A DNA stretch of 35,029 nucleotides from Marinimicrobium sp. (GTDB taxonomy: Bacteria > Pseudomonadota > Gammaproteobacteria > Pseudomonadales > Cellvibrionaceae), in contig DAHVRW010000010.1 of NCBI GenBank assembly GCA_027322215.1, positions 1 to 35,029 of the forward strand, written 5' to 3'. Made by a program: the position numbers and the translations under genes. The notes under the pieces are model-generated. The model did not search any database and had not been told where the DNA came from. It saw nothing but the letters and a program-made list of their open reading frames with translations. Every line of letters starts with the position of its first letter. Within the stretch, counting starts at the first letter, position 1. This document shows, in pieces, positions 17,439 through 24,553 of the stretch.

Positions 17439-17998
17439 TGAACCGGCGCGAACTTCTCAAGTTTATTGCCGCCGCTACCGGCACCGCCATGATCGGTGGC
17501 AGCACCCTTCTGGCGGGTTGCGCCCGCAACGGCAGCGTTCCGAATAGCACATTCAGTGCCCAGGACATACTACTTCTGGATGAAGTGGCGGAAACCATTG
17601 TGCCTCGCACGGACACCCCGGGTGCTAAGGATGCCGAGGTTGGGGCTTTCATGACGGTGATGGTGAACGATGTTTACACACCCGAGGAGCAGACGATTTT
17701 TCACCAGGGTTTGCCGCAGATTGATGCGGCGAGCCAGGCTGAGTTTGGTCGTGATTTCCTGCAGCTGAGCCAGGAGCAGCGTCATGCATTGGTGAGCCAG
17801 CTGGATAAAGAGGCCCTTGCCTACACCCAGCAGCAGGCTGATCCGCACTACTTCACCATGATCAAACAGCTGACCCTGTTTGGCTTTTTCACCTCCAAGG
17901 TTGGGGCCAACGAAGTACTTCGGTATGTGGCTATTCCCGGCCGCTACGACGGCTGCGCGCCCTACAAAAAAGGTGATCGCGCCTGGGCCACCCAGTAA
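17438..17998 (+). CDS. Gluconate 2-dehydrogenase subunit 3 family, Tat lipoprotein
   Basis: A 186-aa small subunit for the preceding GMC flavoprotein. The start has a twin-arginine motif (MNRRELLKF) followed by a hydrophobic segment and a lipobox ending LAGC at about residue 28, so it is likely exported by Tat and then lipidated, which would anchor the complex to the membrane. The rest matches the gluconate_2-dh3 family: a helical body with the LDEVAETIVPRTDTPGAKDAEV segment and the terminal GRYDGCAPY motif. The start overlaps the GMC stop by one base, which indicates translational coupling. No cytochrome c subunit follows, so the electron acceptor must be encoded elsewhere or be a soluble or quinone carrier. 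Confidence 0.87.
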   Translation: MNRRELLKFIAAATGTAMIGGSTLLAGCARNGSVPNSTFSAQDILLLDEVAETIVPRTDTPGAKDAEVGAFMTVMVNDVYTPEEQTIFHQGLPQIDAASQAEFGRDFLQLSQEQRHALVSQLDKEALAYTQQQADPHYFTMIKQLTLFGFFTSKVGANEVLRYVAIPGRYDGCAPYKKGDRAWATQ

Positions 17999-18004
17999 AC
18001 CTCT

Positions 18005-18026
18005 GGCCGGCACCTTGGTGCCGGCC
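18005..18026 (+). terminator. GC-rich hairpin after the sugar dehydrogenase cluster
   Basis: GGCCGGCACC (18005-18014) and GGTGCCGGCC (18017-18026) form a perfect 10-bp inverted repeat, 7 nt after the stop of the small subunit. There is no T-run, so intrinsic termination is uncertain, but position and stem strength fit a transcript end. Confidence 0.45.
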
Positions 18027-18104
18027 GCTGCTCCACACCTCCCCCAAGCGACCCGAGTAAGGCGTCGCTTTCACTTTGTGGCTAATCGCGGCCCGGCCTT
18101 CGTG

Positions 18105-18133
18105 TTGTGACGCTGCCGGGGCGCGGTTATACT
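18105..18133 (+). promoter_or_regulatory. Sigma-70 promoter of the lptM-xerC operon
   Basis: -35 TTGTGA (18105-18110), a 17-nt spacer, and -10 TATACT (18128-18133). The start point would be about 35 nt before the lptM ATG. It lies downstream of the hairpin at 18005-18026, so it would drive an independent unit. Confidence 0.55.
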
Positions 18134-18175
18134 GCCCGACTGTTTTTTCAACATACTACCGCGCGAGGAACCGAC

Positions 18176-18478
18176 ATGAAAAAGTGGCCTGGGCCCGTTT
18201 GTGCCGGCCTTTTAGCGGCATCTGTAATATTGGCCGGTTGCGGCCAGAAAGGCCCCCTGTACCTGCCCGAGAACGGTGATAGCCCTGCCGAGAGCAGCGG
18301 TGCCACAGAAAGCACCATGACAGAAAGCACCACCACAGAAAGTATTACTACGGAAAGTGTGACCACTGAAAGCACGACGACCGAAAGTACTACAACCGAA
18401 AGTACGGGCATAGAAAGCACTGCCACAGAAAATACCGATACTGATACCGATACAGAGAGCGCCGTCGATGAGGAGTGA
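18176..18478 (+). CDS. lptM: LptM lipoprotein (LPS translocon stabiliser) with Thr-Glu-Ser repeat tail
   Basis: A 100-aa outer-membrane lipoprotein. The signal peptide ends in a lipobox LAGC (Cys22), followed at once by the LptM hallmark GQKGPLYLP. LptM (formerly YifL) helps LptD mature in the LPS export translocon. Typical LptM is shorter; here residues 47-86 are eight pentads of the T-T-T-E-S type, then an Asp/Thr run and an acidic end, a low-complexity acidic tail. The ATG at 18176 has GAGGAA 6 nt upstream; an earlier in-frame ATG at 18107 would hide the signal peptide. It is first in the lptM-lysA-dapF-DUF484-xerC operon, just before lysA. Confidence 0.9.
   Translation: MKKWPGPVCAGLLAASVILAGCGQKGPLYLPENGDSPAESSGATESTMTESTTTESITTESVTTESTTTESTTTESTGIESTATENTDTDTDTESAVDEE
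18314..18433 (+). repeat. Eight tandem 15-bp repeats encoding Thr-Thr-Thr-Glu-Ser pentads
   Basis: A 120-bp in-frame tandem repeat inside lptM with a degenerate unit of the form Thr-x-Thr-Glu-Ser. The copies differ at synonymous and first positions, so they are not fresh duplicates, yet their unit length allows copy-number change without frameshift. Confidence 0.7.
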
Positions 18479-18488
18479 GTCAGACCCC

Positions 18489-19739
18489 ATGCATGCGTTT
18501 CAGCGCCGTAACGGCGAGCTTTACGTTGAAGATATTCCGCTGACGCAGCTGGCGGAGCGCTTTGGCACTCCTTTATACGTTTACAGCCGAGCGGCATTTA
18601 CCGAGCGCTATCTGGCCTATGCCCAGGCACTGGGCGATCATCCGGGCATGATCTGTTACGCCGTCAAGGCCAACTCTAACCTGGCGGTACTCGACCTGTT
18701 GGCGCGCCTGGGCGCTGGCTTCGACATTGTGTCTGGGGGTGAACTGGAGCGCGTGCTGCGCGCGGGCGGCGACCCGAAGCGGATCGTATTTTCCGGTGTG
18801 GGGAAAACCCGAGAGGAAATGACCCGGGCGCTGGACGTGGGCATCTACTGCTTCAACGTGGAATCCGAGGCAGAGCTCGATCTGCTAAGTGAAGTGGCAG
18901 CGGGGTTGGGAAAAACGGCGAACGTCTCTGTACGGGTCAATCCGGACGTGGACGCCAAAACCCATCCGTACATTTCAACCGGGTTAAAAGACAACAAATT
19001 CGGCATCGATATCGCCCGGGCGCCGGAGGTTTATCGCCGGGCCCAAACCTTACCGGGTTTGTCTGTTACCGGGCTGGACTGCCACATCGGCTCGCAACTG
19101 ACTGAACTTGCGCCGTTTTTGGACGCTCTGGACCGCCTCTTGTTGCTGGTGGATAAGCTCGCCGCCGATGGTATTCAGATCAATCACCTGGATCTGGGCG
19201 GTGGTCTGGGCGTAACCTACCGGGATGAAACCCCGCCACCGGTGGCCGATTATATGGCCGCAATCAAAGCGCGATTGGGTGACCGACCCCTGAGCCTGCT
19301 GTTTGAGCCGGGCCGTTCCATTGCCGCCAATGCCGGGGTATTGCTGACCCGGGTGCTCTACCTCAAGCCTGCAGAGCACAAAAACTTCGCGATTATCGAC
19401 GCCGCCATGAACGACAACCTGCGCCCGTCCCTGTACCAGGCTTGGCAGGATATCGTGCCGGTTCACACCTCCTCCGAATCCAACGCCAAAACATGGGATC
19501 TGGTCGGTCCGGTGTGCGAAACCGGCGATTTCCTCGGCAAAGACCGCACTTTGGCATTGGCCCCGGGTGACGTGTTGGCGCTTATGTCCGCCGGTGCTTA
19601 CGGTTTCAGCATGAGCTCCAACTACAACAGTCGCGGTCGTGCCGCTGAAATTATGGTGGATGGGGGCGACGCGCACCTGGTCCGGGCGCGTGAAACTCTG
19701 GAAGATCAGCTCCGGGGTGAGCGCTTACTACCCGGTTGA
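18489..19739 (+). CDS. lysA: Diaminopimelate decarboxylase
   Basis: A 416-aa PLP-dependent fold-III enzyme that decarboxylates meso-diaminopimelate to L-lysine, the last step of lysine synthesis. Visible sites are the Schiff-base Lys60 (CYAVKANSN), HIGSQ (199-203), the phosphate-binding GGGLG (237-241), EPGR (273-276), Cys343-Glu344 of CETGD and Tyr371 of the active site across the dimer. I chose the ATG at 18489, whose MHAFQRRNGEL matches the usual start of proteobacterial LysA; an ATG at 18468 would overlap lptM by 11 nt. GAGGAG lies 13 nt upstream. It sits between lptM and dapF, the standard Pseudomonas-like order. Confidence 0.96.
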   Translation: MHAFQRRNGELYVEDIPLTQLAERFGTPLYVYSRAAFTERYLAYAQALGDHPGMICYAVKANSNLAVLDLLARLGAGFDIVSGGELERVLRAGGDPKRIVFSGVGKTREEMTRALDVGIYCFNVESEAELDLLSEVAAGLGKTANVSVRVNPDVDAKTHPYISTGLKDNKFGIDIARAPEVYRRAQTLPGLSVTGLDCHIGSQLTELAPFLDALDRLLLLVDKLAADGIQINHLDLGGGLGVTYRDETPPPVADYMAAIKARLGDRPLSLLFEPGRSIAANAGVLLTRVLYLKPAEHKNFAIIDAAMNDNLRPSLYQAWQDIVPVHTSSESNAKTWDLVGPVCETGDFLGKDRTLALAPGDVLALMSAGAYGFSMSSNYNSRGRAAEIMVDGGDAHLVRARETLEDQLRGERLLPG

Positions 19740-19830
19740 GGCAGGGCCTGGCTGGCGCTTGGCCACAATCAGTGACACGAGAAGCGATAAGCGATAAGCA
19801 ATACGTCATAAGAGAGGCACGAGACAGTAC

Positions 19831-20661
19831 ATGCGCCTGCGGTTTAGCAAAATGCACGGCTTGGGCAATGACTTCGTCGTAATCGACGGCGTCAGCCAAA
19901 AAGTGCGTCTGAATGCCGACAAAGTCCGGCACCTGGCCGACCGCCGCTTTGGCGTGGGTTGCGACCAAGTGCTATTGGTGGAATCGCCCACCCGGCCGGA
20001 CCGGGACTTTCGCTACCGCATTTTCAATGCCGATGGCCGCGAAGTGGAAAATTGTGGCAACGGGGCACGGTGTTTTGCGCGCTTTGTTCGGGATCGGCGC
20101 CTGACTGGCAAGCGCACCATTTATGTGCAAACCGCTGGTGGCGATTTGACCCTTAAGGTGCTGAATAACGATCAAGTACGCGTCGATATGGGCGTGCCGC
20201 AACTGGAACCGGCCGATATCCCCTTTCAGGCACCGGGTCGAGCCCTCACTTACCCGCTAGAGGTCAACGACCGTACAGTGGAAATTTCGGCGTTGTCCAT
20301 GGGCAACCCCCACGCGGTTATTTTGGTGGACGATGTGGCCAGCGCCGCGGTGGATGAACTGGGGCCTGTAGTGGCTTCGCACCCGCGTTTTCCCAAAGGG
20401 GTCAACGTGGGCTTTATGCATATCGCGTCGCCCACCGAGATCAACCTGCGGGTTTACGAACGCGGGGTGGGTGAAACCCTGGCGTGCGGCACTGGCGCTT
20501 GCGCCGCTGTGGTGGCGGGCCGGCTACGTCAACAGCTGGAAACCACCGTCAAGGTCAATCTGCCCGGCGGCCAGTTGTCCATCCGCTGGCAGGGAGATGG
20601 GCAGCCGGTGAGTATGACAGGCCCCGCGACGACGGTATTTCATGGACAGGTAAATCTATAA
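19831..20661 (+). CDS. dapF: Diaminopimelate epimerase
   Basis: A 276-aa PLP-independent racemase that converts LL- to meso-diaminopimelate for lysine and peptidoglycan. The two catalytic cysteines are clear: Cys75 in NCGNGARC and Cys219 in ACGTGAC. The N-terminal [15 protein letters not shown] and central MGNPHAV motifs are also present. Length is standard. The stop overlaps the next ATG by one base. The 91-nt gap after lysA contains the short direct repeat GCGATAAGCGATAAGC and then a ribosome site (AGAGAGG). Confidence 0.97.
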   Translation: MRLRFSKMHGLGNDFVVIDGVSQKVRLNADKVRHLADRRFGVGCDQVLLVESPTRPDRDFRYRIFNADGREVENCGNGARCFARFVRDRRLTGKRTIYVQTAGGDLTLKVLNNDQVRVDMGVPQLEPADIPFQAPGRALTYPLEVNDRTVEISALSMGNPHAVILVDDVASAAVDELGPVVASHPRFPKGVNVGFMHIASPTEINLRVYERGVGETLACGTGACAAVVAGRLRQQLETTVKVNLPGGQLSIRWQGDGQPVSMTGPATTVFHGQVNL

Positions 20662-21359
20662 TGTCAGATCAACCCAAAGACCGAGCTAAGAGCAGCCAAC
20701 TCACCGCCGACCAGGTAAGTGAGTATTTACAAGAGCATCGGGATTTCTTCGTCCATAACGAACATTTGCTGGCGGACCTGAGCCTGCCCCATGAAAGCGG
20801 CCCGGCCGTGTCGTTGGTGGAGCGTCAGGTATCCGTGCTGCGCGAGCGCAATATGGACATGCGCCACCGCTTGAGCAAACTGCTGGACAACGCCAGAGAA
20901 AACGACAAGCTGTTCGATAAAACCAAACGTCTGGTGCTGGCGCTGATCGAAGGTCAGGACCTGGGTGATATCGTGGATGCGCTCTACTACAGCTTTGATA
21001 ACGACTACCAAATTCATTACACCAGTCTGTTACTCTTCGGTAACGAAGATCGAATGCCCAGCAGCCAGGCAAGGGTGGTGAGCCTGCAGGAAGCCAAACA
21101 GCACATAGGACCGCTTCTAAAAAATAACCGTGCTATGTGCGGCACTTTGGGTGACGACGAATTGCAGTTTTTGTTTGGTCCCCAGGCGGAACATATCGGG
21201 TCGGTAGCCACCGTGCCCCTGGTTCACGGCAATACGTTCGGGCTCCTGGCAATCGGCAACCGCGACCCCCACTACTACCGCTCCAGCATGGGCACGTTGT
21301 TCTTAGGGTATATTGCGGAGGTGCTGAATCGTTTGCTGCCCAACCATTTGCCGCGTTAG
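20661..21359 (+). CDS. DUF484 family protein (YigA-like)
   Basis: A 232-aa DUF484 protein with a GAF-like fold. The N-terminal helix pair contains QVSEYLQEHRDFF and HLLADLSLPH, followed by a coiled-coil region with RERNMDMRHRL and a GAF-like C-terminal half (about residues 90-225). This family lies between dapF and xerC in most gammaproteobacteria (yigA in E. coli) but has no firmly assigned function. The ATG at 20661 overlaps the dapF stop by one base (TAATG), so the genes are translationally coupled. Cytosolic; no membrane segment. Confidence 0.92.
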   Translation: MSDQPKDRAKSSQLTADQVSEYLQEHRDFFVHNEHLLADLSLPHESGPAVSLVERQVSVLRERNMDMRHRLSKLLDNARENDKLFDKTKRLVLALIEGQDLGDIVDALYYSFDNDYQIHYTSLLLFGNEDRMPSSQARVVSLQEAKQHIGPLLKNNRAMCGTLGDDELQFLFGPQAEHIGSVATVPLVHGNTFGLLAIGNRDPHYYRSSMGTLFLGYIAEVLNRLLPNHLPR

Positions 21360-21400
21360 CGCCCAGTGTTCGATAACGCGGTCGTTAGGAGTTCGCTGTT

Positions 21401-22351
21401 ATGTCCCACTCTTCCGAGCCCGTTATCCCGGGTTCTTCTGCAGAAGAACCTTTTGCTGAAGAGCGGGCCGCCTTCGACACGTATCTGCGCAGCGAAAAGC
21501 ACCTCTCCCCCCGCACCCAACAAAGCTATGCCCGGGACCTGGTCAAATTCTGCGCCTATTGCCAGAGCAACAACATTACCCGTTTTGATCAGATAACCAC
21601 CCAAAGCGTTCGTCAAAACCTGGCCCAACTGCATCGCACCGGTCTGAGTGGCAAAAGCCTGCGGCGCTGGCTGTCCTCCGTGCGTGCGTTTTTCCGTTTC
21701 GCCATTCGCCGAGGCTGGCTCAAACACAACCCGGCGGAGGGCTTACAAGCTCCGAAAATTGAGAAAAAATTACCCACGCTGTTGGACGCGGATCAAGCCA
21801 ATCAGTTTGTGGAGGTATCCGGGGATGCGTTTCTCGATCGCCGCGACCGCGCCCTATTAGAACTGATTTATTCGTCGGGCCTGCGCCTGGCCGAAGTTGC
21901 CAGCCTGAATGTGCAGGACGTTGACCTGTCCGACGCCATGGTGATGGTCACTGGTAAAGGCAACAGGACCCGCACGCTCCCGGTGGGCCGGCAGGCCGTG
22001 GCGGCGTTGCGCCAGTGGTTGCCAGAGCGGGCCTTGGCCGTCGCCGACGATCAGCCCGCGCTATTTATTACCGCTCGCGGGGATCGCCTCAGCCATCGGG
22101 CTATCCAGCTGCGCATGCAGAAGCTGAGTCAGCGCCAGGGCATGGACGGCCCGGTCCATCCGCACATGCTGCGCCATTCCTTCGCCAGCCATATGCTGGA
22201 ATCCAGCGGAGATTTGCGTCTGGTGCAAGAGCTTTTGGGCCACGCCAACATCTCCACCACGCAGATCTACACCCATCTGGACTTTCAGCATCTGGCAAAA
22301 GTCTACGACAGTGCCCACCCACGCGCGCAACGGAAAAAGCCTCAGGAATAG
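21401..22351 (+). CDS. xerC: Tyrosine recombinase XerC
   Basis: A 316-aa site-specific tyrosine recombinase that, with XerD, resolves chromosome dimers at dif under FtsK control. The N-terminal SAM-like DNA-binding domain spans about 18-105 and the catalytic domain about 125-300. All catalytic residues are present: Arg162, Lys186 (in TGKGNRTR), His255 and Arg258 (HMLRH), His281 (LGHANIS) and nucleophile Tyr290 (TTQIYTH). It follows DUF484 by 41 nt with AGGAG before the ATG. The position after dapF-DUF484 distinguishes it from XerD. No dif site was recognised in the window. Confidence 0.95.
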   Translation: MSHSSEPVIPGSSAEEPFAEERAAFDTYLRSEKHLSPRTQQSYARDLVKFCAYCQSNNITRFDQITTQSVRQNLAQLHRTGLSGKSLRRWLSSVRAFFRFAIRRGWLKHNPAEGLQAPKIEKKLPTLLDADQANQFVEVSGDAFLDRRDRALLELIYSSGLRLAEVASLNVQDVDLSDAMVMVTGKGNRTRTLPVGRQAVAALRQWLPERALAVADDQPALFITARGDRLSHRAIQLRMQKLSQRQGMDGPVHPHMLRHSFASHMLESSGDLRLVQELLGHANISTTQIYTHLDFQHLAKVYDSAHPRAQRKKPQE

Positions 22352-22382
22352 CGCCTGTAAAGACAAGGTTCCGTCTTTGCGC
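22351..22382 (+). terminator. Stem-loop downstream of xerC
   Basis: AAAGAC (22359-22364) pairs with GTCTTT (22373-22378), and the flanking GCGC blocks (22351-22354, 22379-22382) may extend the stem past a 4-nt bulge. It falls at the xerC stop in a convergent gap. There is no T-run after the structure, so it is only a candidate. Confidence 0.3.
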
Positions 22383-22446
22383 ACGGTGGTGCGGAATGAG
22401 TCCGTGTATCGGCGGCGAAGCGGGAGAGATCAGCGGTGTATCGCGA

Positions 22447-23142
22447 TTAGCGATCAGGTTCGAGGTTGGAGGCCAGAGCGTCCGTATTGCTGCTGTTCAG
22501 GGCTTGCTGGTAGCGCTCATACAAAATGGCGACCCGCTCAATATAGGTTCTGGTCTCGGCGAAGGGCGGCACACCCCGATGCCGGCGCACGGCGCCGGGG
22601 CCGGCATTATAGGCGGCGGTTGCCAGCCGGGTGTTGCCCTGGTGCTCGGCCAGAAGTTGGGCCAGGTAGCGCACGCCGCCATCGATATTTTGCTCCGGTA
22701 TCAGAGGGTCTTGTACATTCAGCGCCTCGGCGGTGGCGGGCATCAGCTGCATCAGACCTTGGGCGCCTTTGGGAGACAGCGCTTTGGGCCGAAACGCGGA
22801 TTCCGCGTGAATTACCGCTCGCACCAGCGCTGGGTCGACACCGTGTTGGCGTGCGGCTTGATTGATCGGTTCCACATACTGCCTCAGGTACAAAGGTGTG
22901 CTGTGCCAATCCACCTGAGACGCCAAGTCGCAGGCGTAACAGTTGTAGTGCAGTACTTCGAAGCGCGTGCCTCTGGGGGCGCGATCGGAAAACGACGGCA
23001 CGCCTCGATCGTTTCGATATTTATACACTTTAATCGTTGGCTGGCCGCTGTTGGCACTTTCCTGCGCGCCAGCCGCGGTGCTGTGCACGGACAGGCCCAG
23101 GGGCGCCAAGGCACAGAGCAAGAGCGTAAAAAGTGATCTCAC
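22447..23142 (-). CDS. Lytic transglycosylase, SLT domain with DUF4124-like N-terminus
   Basis: A 231-aa exported peptidoglycan hydrolase. Residues 1-26 form a Sec signal peptide. Residues 37-56 (YKYRNDRGVPSFSDRAP) resemble the DUF4124 domain often found before SLT domains. The SLT domain spans about 95-215, with catalytic Glu114 (HAESAF), the GLMQLMP segment and AYNAGPGAV. It cleaves the glycan chain to 1,6-anhydro products in the periplasm. The start is a GTG at 23142 with a weak ribosome site. It is convergent with xerC and stands alone. Two Cys pairs (Cys68, Cys71) may form a disulfide. Confidence 0.9.
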   Translation of the reverse strand: MRSLFTLLLCALAPLGLSVHSTAAGAQESANSGQPTIKVYKYRNDRGVPSFSDRAPRGTRFEVLHYNCYACDLASQVDWHSTPLYLRQYVEPINQAARQHGVDPALVRAVIHAESAFRPKALSPKGAQGLMQLMPATAEALNVQDPLIPEQNIDGGVRYLAQLLAEHQGNTRLATAAYNAGPGAVRRHRGVPPFAETRTYIERVAILYERYQQALNSSNTDALASNLEPDR

Positions 23143-23382
23143 CGGAAGCGATCTCGTAGCGTAATGATGGGTTGTTTTTCTCTATTGTAGAACATATTCC
23201 ACGCTAACAGAGGAAACGACGCCACAAACGAGACGGGATTCTCAGAGGTGCGTTGCGGTCATCTTAGGTCGCCACGCAGCGCGTAACATAAACCCGCCCA
23301 ACGGGTTGCATGGCGCTGGCTTATTACCGGCCCGAATTATTCTTCTAAGAGAATCGTGACCGGTTTGCTCAACATGAGATCG
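23143..23382. other. Gap between the transglycosylase and aldolase genes
   Basis: No gene is visible. It holds the inverted repeat AACCCG/CGGGTT (23291-23296, 23302-23307) and a short imperfect ATTCTT/GAGAAT repeat near 23338-23353, either of which could act at the end of the minus-strand aldolase transcript. Confidence 0.3.
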
Positions 23383-24399
23383 TTACCCGCTTTCCATTTG
23401 CTCGGTGTACTCTCCGCGCAGCGCCAAGCTGTTCAGCCGGGCCCGTTCTAAAAACACCGCCTGGGCACGCTCGCGATTCTGGCGCTCGCCACCCCAAATC
23501 CGCAAGGCCGGCTCCTGCAAGGCACGTGCAAACGAGAGATTTAACAGCCAGGGTGGCCGAGGCCTGCTCTGATTCAGGGCGTTGATGTTGGCGGTGGCCT
23601 CCTCCGGGCTTTGACCGCCGGAAAGAAAGTTAATACTGGGCACTGCAGCCGGCACGGTCCGTCGTAAACAGGTCAGAGTGGCTTGGGCCACCTCCTCGGG
23701 GTTAGACCGACCCTGAGCTTTCCCTGCCGTCACCATGCTGGGTTTCAGCATGACATACTCGAGAGCGACACCATGGAGATGCAGCGCGTGAAATACGCTG
23801 TGTAAAACCTGCTCGCTCACCCGCGCTGCCTCGTGGATGCTGTGATTGCCGTCGATCAACACTTCCGGCTCCACAATGGGCACCATGCCCGCCGCTTGGC
23901 ATTCAGCCGCGTAACGCGCCAGCACCTCGGCGTTGGCGCTGAGTGCTAACGATGTGGGGTTGTGTTCAGTGATGTTGTAAACGCTGCGCCACTTGGCAAA
24001 GCAAGCACCCTGTTGTTGATATTTTTCCAGTCGTTCCGCCAAGCCATCTAAACCGTAGCTGATCATATCGCCCGGTGAGCCGGTTAAAGGCCCTTTCCCC
24101 AGATCGACTTTCACGCCGGGCACCATGCCCTGTTTCCTAACCACGTCTACTAGTTTTGTACCGTTGGCGTCGTGCTGTTCCAAGGTTTCTTCAAACATAA
24201 TGACGCCGCTTAGGTAGCGGCCGACATTGGGAGTGGAGAACAGCAGCTCCCGGTACTCACGGCGGCGCTCTTCGGTGTTGTCGATCCCCTGGAGTTTGAA
24301 GCGTTGGCCAACGGTTTCGATGCTTTCATCCGCCGCCAGAATTCCGCGCTCGGAATCCACCAGCTTCGCAAGCGTCTCCTGTAGTTTGCGCTGCCACAT
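23383..24399 (-). CDS. Class I fructose-bisphosphate aldolase
   Basis: A 338-aa Schiff-base (metal-independent) aldolase that splits fructose 1,6-bisphosphate into two triose phosphates. Conserved sites are the start segment LAADES, GVKVDLG (Lys97), Lys136 (AKWR), Glu177 (VEPEVL) and the Schiff-base Lys219 (VMLKPSMV). This animal/plant-like class I type is less common in bacteria than class II. The ATG at 24399 has GGAGA about 9 nt upstream. It is divergent from a pfkB-type phosphofructokinase across about 155 nt, so the two glycolytic steps probably share a control region. Confidence 0.94.
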   Translation of the reverse strand: MWQRKLQETLAKLVDSERGILAADESIETVGQRFKLQGIDNTEERRREYRELLFSTPNVGRYLSGVIMFEETLEQHDANGTKLVDVVRKQGMVPGVKVDLGKGPLTGSPGDMISYGLDGLAERLEKYQQQGACFAKWRSVYNITEHNPTSLALSANAEVLARYAAECQAAGMVPIVEPEVLIDGNHSIHEAARVSEQVLHSVFHALHLHGVALEYVMLKPSMVTAGKAQGRSNPEEVAQATLTCLRRTVPAAVPSINFLSGGQSPEEATANINALNQSRPRPPWLLNLSFARALQEPALRIWGGERQNRERAQAVFLERARLNSLALRGEYTEQMESG

Positions 24400-24495
24400 G
24401 ATGGCTGTCTCCGTGGGTAGCCCTTGAGCTTTATGCTACCTGCCAACGCCGCCCGCCAACTTGATCTGCCTCAACCGGCGAGTGAGAGCCATCGT

Positions 24496-24501
24496 TATAA
24501 T
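24496..24501 (+). promoter_or_regulatory. Consensus -10 element upstream of pfkB
   Basis: TATAAT is an exact -10 match. The -35 region 17-18 nt upstream is poor (AACCGG), so an activator or another spacing may be used. A transcript from here would begin near 24508. Confidence 0.4.
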
Positions 24502-24553
24502 AAGTCGGCGAAACGTCATTTTATGTGCGCCCGTGTGTCCCTTTTACGAAGGA

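Noticed and set aside
18314-18433. Tandem array considered as CRISPR or a satellite element
   Set aside because: The units are contiguous, without spacers, in frame and inside a lipoprotein gene.
18148-18597. Minus-strand frame with Val-Leu-Ser repeats
   Set aside because: It is the antisense reading of the Thr-Glu-Ser repeats in lptM.
24509-24518. Cra/FruR operator before pfkB
   Set aside because: Only one half-site matches; the dyad is not completed, so it is not listed as a feature.
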